Positions 15,184-18,103 of a stretch of DNA of 18,103 nt are shown piece after piece. The stretch is from Thermoguttaceae bacterium (GTDB taxonomy: Bacteria > Planctomycetota > Planctomycetia > Pirellulales > Thermoguttaceae), in contig JANLFZ010000064.1 in assembly GCA_024653385.1 (NCBI GenBank), forward strand, positions 1 to 18,103, given 5' to 3'. The position numbers and the translations under genes were made by a program. Positions within the stretch are counted from its first letter, which is position 1; each line of letters opens with the position of its first letter. The notes under the pieces are model-generated. The model was not told the DNA's origin. It worked only from the letters and a program-made list of their open reading frames with translations, and did not search any database.

Positions 15184-16376
15184 TGTTGTTGATCGACCAC
15201 TGTTTCCAGCGCGACGCGCACGGGGTGATCTTCTCCCCTCAGAACTACAACTATCCCCTCTTGGCCGGGCGGTATCTTGCCGTGTTCGATCAAGTCCGCG
15301 TATTGGCGCGTGTCCGGCCGGCGCAAAGGCCGCGCGCGGCAGGCCAGTTCGCCGAGGGTCAGGCGGTACGCATCGAACCGGTGGGGACCTGGCACGGGCC
15401 GGTGGAGTTTTTGCGTCAGTGGACCGCCGTCTCCGGCGCGATCGACGAGCACCTCCGGCGCGAGTCGGCGGTGCTCTTGGTCGCCCCGGGGATCGTCGGC
15501 GGGCTGGCCTATCGGTGGCTGCGGGAGCAAAGGCGGCCCTACGCCGTGGAAGTCGTCGGGGACCCGTGGGAGTGCTTCGCCCCGGGCTCGGTGCGCCACC
15601 CGTTGCGTCCCGTGTTCCGCCGGGTCTTCTCGATGCTGCTTCGCCGCCAGTGCGCCCATGCGTGCGCCGTGGCCTACGTCACCGAGCATGCCTTGCAGCG
15701 TGCTTATCCACCAGGCCCGCACGCCTACCAGACCCACTACTCGTCGATCGAGCTGCGGCGTGACGGCTTCGTGGCCGTGCCGCGGCCGGTGCGAACCGTT
15801 GGGCCCTATCGCCTGATCACGGTGGGGTCGCTCGCGCAGATGTACAAAGGAGCGGACGTGTTGATCCGCGCGGTTGCCGAGAATGTCCGGCTCGGGTGGG
15901 ACCTCCGGTTGACCCTGGTGGGCGATGGGAAGCACCGCGCCGAGTTGCACATGCTGGCCGCACAACTCGGGGTCGGGGGGCGCGTGGTCTTTCGTGGGCA
16001 ACTGCCCGCGGGCGAGGCGATTCGGACCGAGTTGGACCATGCCGATCTGTTCGTCTTGCCTTCTCGGACGGAAGGGCTGCCGCGGGCGGCGATCGAAGCG
16101 ATGGCGCGCGGCTTGCCCTGCATCGGGTCCACCGTGGGTGGGTTTCCCGAGTTGCTGCCCGGCGAAGACCTGGTTCGCCCGGACGACGCGGCGGCTCTGG
16201 CGGCCAAGATCCGCGAAGTGCTCGCCGATCCCGCGCGCCGCGAACGGATGTCGAAACGCAACCTCAGTCGTGCCAAGGACTACCGCGAGGACATCCTCTC
16301 GCTGCGGCGACGCGCGTTCTACGAGCGCCTTCGCACCCAGACCGAGCAATGGTTCTCAAGGCGGCGCGCCGCCTGA
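15174..16376 (+). CDS. Family GT4 glycosyltransferase
   Basis: The product has 400 residues. The C-terminal half is a clear GT4 nucleotide-sugar domain: LITVGSLAQMYKGADVLIRA, LTLVGDGKHRAEL, and SRTEGLPRAAIEAMARGLPC with the EX7E pair Glu300 and Glu308, then GSTVGGFPELL. The N-terminal half is more divergent but has the expected acceptor-domain features (VVGDPWECF, AYVTEHALQRAYPP). It is likely to add one sugar of the repeat unit on the cytoplasmic face. It overlaps the polymerase-like gene by 10 bases and has no obvious Shine-Dalgarno, so coupled translation is likely. The donor and linkage are unknown. Confidence 0.88.
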   Translation: MELMLLIDHCFQRDAHGVIFSPQNYNYPLLAGRYLAVFDQVRVLARVRPAQRPRAAGQFAEGQAVRIEPVGTWHGPVEFLRQWTAVSGAIDEHLRRESAVLLVAPGIVGGLAYRWLREQRRPYAVEVVGDPWECFAPGSVRHPLRPVFRRVFSMLLRRQCAHACAVAYVTEHALQRAYPPGPHAYQTHYSSIELRRDGFVAVPRPVRTVGPYRLITVGSLAQMYKGADVLIRAVAENVRLGWDLRLTLVGDGKHRAELHMLAAQLGVGGRVVFRGQLPAGEAIRTELDHADLFVLPSRTEGLPRAAIEAMARGLPCIGSTVGGFPELLPGEDLVRPDDAAALAAKIREVLADPARRERMSKRNLSRAKDYREDILSLRRRAFYERLRTQTEQWFSRRRAA

Positions 16377-16708
16377 AACCGGGCAAGTCGGGCATTTCTA
16401 CCAAAGGCGATCTCGAGCTGACCGAACTCGATCTGGACCTGGCGCGGGGTCGCCGTTACATTGGTGAAGGAGAAAGGACTCGAATTCGTGCAATCAATGG
16501 ATGCGTAAGGGCTTCGGCCATGGATCAAGGGAGGCAGTGTTTCTCGAACCATTCCACGGAACCACTTGTTTTGAAGGACGCGGACCCTGGACCGGCGCGT
16601 GGTACCGCCCGAGCGCGGGCGTTGCCCCACCCTAACGGGGAGCAAACGCCTGTCTTGTCGGCATTTCCCTGGGAGCCACCGCAGGCCCAAGGACCGTCGA
16701 CATCGATC
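16377..16708 (+). other. 332-base gap before the GH130 gene
   Basis: This stretch is less GC-rich and shows no recognisable domain in any frame. The GH130 frame stays open through it back to an ATG at 16349, and it has an internal ATG at 16520, but the encoded peptide resembles no GH130 N-terminus. A purine-rich AAGGAGAAAGGA (16467-16478) sits 9 bases before a GTG at 16488 that opens a six-codon frame ending at 16508. An imperfect hairpin follows at 16618-16650. The gap may hold a promoter or leader that sets GH130 expression apart from the upstream genes; no -35/-10 pair was convincing. Confidence 0.45.
16618..16650 (+). other. Imperfect hairpin upstream of the GH130 gene
   Basis: GGCGTTGCCCC (16618-16628) can pair with GGGGAGCAAACGCC (16637-16650) with bulges, leaving an 8-base loop. 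A short TGTCTTGT follows, so a weak terminator or a leader structure are both possible. It lies about 60 bases before the GH130 start. Confidence 0.3.
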
Positions 16709-17695
16709 ATGCGTCGCTTGCAGAATCACCAGCACGAAACGCTTTTCTGCCGGTATCCCAAGAACCCCATTCTCACCGCGGCCGATTGGCCGTACCCGAT
16801 CAACACGGTGTTCAACGCGGGGGCGACCCTCTTGCCCGACGGCCGGACGCTGCTTTTGTGCCGGGTGGAAGACCGGCGCGGGCATTCGCACCTCTGTGCG
16901 GCCCGCTCGCCCAACGGCGTCGACGCCTGGGAGATCGACCCCGAACCGACGCTCCTGCCCGACCCGGACAACTACCCCGAAGAACTCTGGGGCATCGAGG
17001 ACCCGCGCATCACCTACATCCCCGAGCTGGGCAAATACGCCGTGGTCTACACGGCATACTCGCGCGGCGGGCCCTGCGTTTCGCTGGCCTTGACCGAGGA
17101 CTTCCGGCGGTTCGAGCGGATCGGCGACATCATGCCGCCGGAGGACAAGGACGCCGCGCTCTTGCCGCGGCGCATCGGCGATTGTTGGGCCCTCTTGCAC
17201 CGGCCGGTCGGCGCGATCGGCGCCCATATTTGGATCTCCTACTCCCCGGATCTGCGCCATTGGGGTAGCCACCGGCTCGTCCTCGAGGCCCGCCGCGGCG
17301 CATGGTGGGACGCCAACAAGATCGGCCTGTCGCCGCCGCCCATCGAGACCCCCGAGGGCTGGCTCATCCTCTATCACGGGGTTCGGCACACCGCAGCCGG
17401 CGCGCTGTACCGGTTGGGTCTGGCCTTGTTCGACCTCCAGACGCCCGAACGTTGCCTCTTGCGCGGCGACTCGTGGGTCTTCGGCCCCGAAACGCCCTAC
17501 GAGCGCTACGGCGATGTCGACAACGTGGTCTTCCCCTGCGGCTACACCATCGACGCCGACGGCGATACGCTCAACCTCTACTACGGCGGCGCCGACACGT
17601 GCATCGCCTTGGCCACCGGGAGCATCCGCAGGTTGCTCGATTGGCTCAAGCGGCACGGCAGCCCCGACCCCGCGCACCGAGATCACGCCGGCTGA
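16709..17695 (+). CDS. GH130 glycoside phosphorylase (mannosyl-oligosaccharide phosphorylase family)
   Basis: The product has 328 residues, the usual length for GH130 five-bladed propellers, with no signal peptide. Family motifs are clear: KNPILTAADWP near the N-terminus, VFNAGATLLPDGRTLLLCRVEDRRG, GIEDPRIT with Asp98 as the expected general acid, MPPEDKDAALLP, WDANKIGLSPPP, LILYHGV, and the C-terminal VVFPCGYT and LYYGGADTCIALA. Known members use phosphate to split beta-mannosides, giving mannose-1-phosphate, and run reversibly. In this position it could trim or recycle mannose-containing glycans or feed sugar phosphate to the pathway; this is inference. The start at 16709 is chosen because the family domain begins about 20 residues later. 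AAGGA at 16689-16693 is 15 bases upstream, further than ideal. The 3' end overlaps the opposite-strand ATPase gene by 13 bases. Confidence 0.9.
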   Translation: MRRLQNHQHETLFCRYPKNPILTAADWPYPINTVFNAGATLLPDGRTLLLCRVEDRRGHSHLCAARSPNGVDAWEIDPEPTLLPDPDNYPEELWGIEDPRITYIPELGKYAVVYTAYSRGGPCVSLALTEDFRRFERIGDIMPPEDKDAALLPRRIGDCWALLHRPVGAIGAHIWISYSPDLRHWGSHRLVLEARRGAWWDANKIGLSPPPIETPEGWLILYHGVRHTAAGALYRLGLALFDLQTPERCLLRGDSWVFGPETPYERYGDVDNVVFPCGYTIDADGDTLNLYYGGADTCIALATGSIRRLLDWLKRHGSPDPAHRDHAG

Positions 17696-18103
17696 TTCGC
17701 CAGCATGGGCACCGGCACCTCCTCGACGATCTCGTCGAGCAGTTGCGCCACCGAGACCTTGCGCAGCCGGCTCTCGGGCTTGAGGATCAGCCGATGGGTC
17801 AGCACGGGCGCGGCGACGCGCTTCACGTCGTCGGGTTGGACATAGTCCCGGCCCGAAATCGCCGCGATCGCCTGCGCGCACCGGAACAGGGCGATCGACG
17901 CGCGCGGGCTGCCCCCCAGGGCCAAGTCGTCCGCCTTGCGCGTGTTGTGGACGATCTGGGTCAGGTAGCGGCGGACTTTCTCGTCGACGTATACCTCGCG
18001 CACCGCGCGCTGCGCCTCGCGCAGCTCGTCGGCCGTGACGACCGGTTGAAGGTCCTCGACCGGGTGCTTGCGCTGAAGCATCTCGAGCATCTTCAGCTCC
18101 TCG
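17683..18103 (-). CDS. MoxR-family AAA+ ATPase, C-terminal part (runs off window)
   Basis: The reverse strand is open from the right edge to a TGA at 17683-17685 and encodes the C-terminal part of a MoxR ATPase, about 139 residues. The lid-domain signature is clear: LGGSPRASIALFRCAQAIAAISGRDYVQPDDVKRVAAPVLTHRL with the usual GxSPRA sensor-2 arginine motif. The P-loop and Walker B lie outside the window. Upstream of the ATG at 18090 the frame stays open (EELK), so the gene continues to the right. MoxR proteins act as chaperone-like ATPases, often next to a DUF58 protein and von Willebrand factor A-domain membrane proteins; those would lie downstream of the gene on the - strand, but here the GH130 gene occupies that place, so this may be the last gene of its operon. 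The 3' ends are convergent and overlap. Confidence 0.9.
   Translation of the reverse strand, partial: EELKMLEMLQRKHPVEDLQPVVTADELREAQRAVREVYVDEKVRRYLTQIVHNTRKADDLALGGSPRASIALFRCAQAIAAISGRDYVQPDDVKRVAAPVLTHRLILKPESRLRKVSVAQLLDEIVEEVPVPMLANQPA

Noticed and set aside
15896..16348. Upstream extension of the GH130 frame
   Set aside because: It is out of frame with the GT4 glycosyltransferase that covers this DNA, and GH130 homology begins only after 16709.

Overview
The window is GC-rich and densely coded. The gene content and several short signatures suggest a planctomycete, possibly of the Pirellulales or a related group. These signatures are a small lipoprotein with a CxNPYDxCGP motif directly after the lipobox, an intergenic repeat that reads TRRASEG on the reverse strand, a UroD-fold orphan, a MoxR ATPase, and a large exopolysaccharide locus. 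The assignment rests on recalled family patterns and not on a marker gene.

Layout. Positions 1-90 hold the Pro/Ala-rich tail of a protein entering from the left, followed by a structured stretch and a good intrinsic terminator (218-258). Next come a small lipoprotein (383-760), a UroD/MtaA-like protein (875-2191) and a stand-alone retropepsin-like aspartic protease (2320-2754). A 442-base gap with a four-copy ~34-bp repeat array separates these from the main locus.

The main locus (3197-17695, all on the + strand) is a Wzx/Wzy-type polysaccharide assembly cluster. In order it encodes an outer-membrane export lipoprotein (Wza-like), a chain-length regulator fused to a bacterial tyrosine kinase (Wzc-like), an O-antigen ligase/polymerase-like membrane protein with a long C-terminal helical repeat region, a membrane-anchored UDP-sugar 4,6-dehydratase (CapD/PglF class), a Wzx-like flippase, a GT4 glycosyltransferase, a second polymerase-like membrane protein, a second GT4 glycosyltransferase and, after a 332-base gap, a GH130 glycoside phosphorylase. 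Many junctions overlap by a few bases, which suggests one transcript with coupled translation. The dehydratase would make a 4-keto-6-deoxy sugar nucleotide, the GT4 enzymes would extend the lipid-linked repeat unit, the flippase would export it, a Wzy protein would polymerise it, and the Wzc/Wza pair would control length and export. No initiating phosphoglycosyl transferase and no tyrosine phosphatase is visible here.

A MoxR-type AAA+ ATPase lies on the - strand at the right edge (17683 to beyond 18103). Its 3' end overlaps the end of the GH130 gene.

The locus is mostly a recognisable EPS cluster. The most unusual points are a dehydratase that appears to lack the usual middle nucleotide-binding-like domain, the ligase-TPR architecture beside a second polymerase, the intergenic repeat array, and the phosphorylase placed at the end of the biosynthetic operon. 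I did not find a clearly new system.
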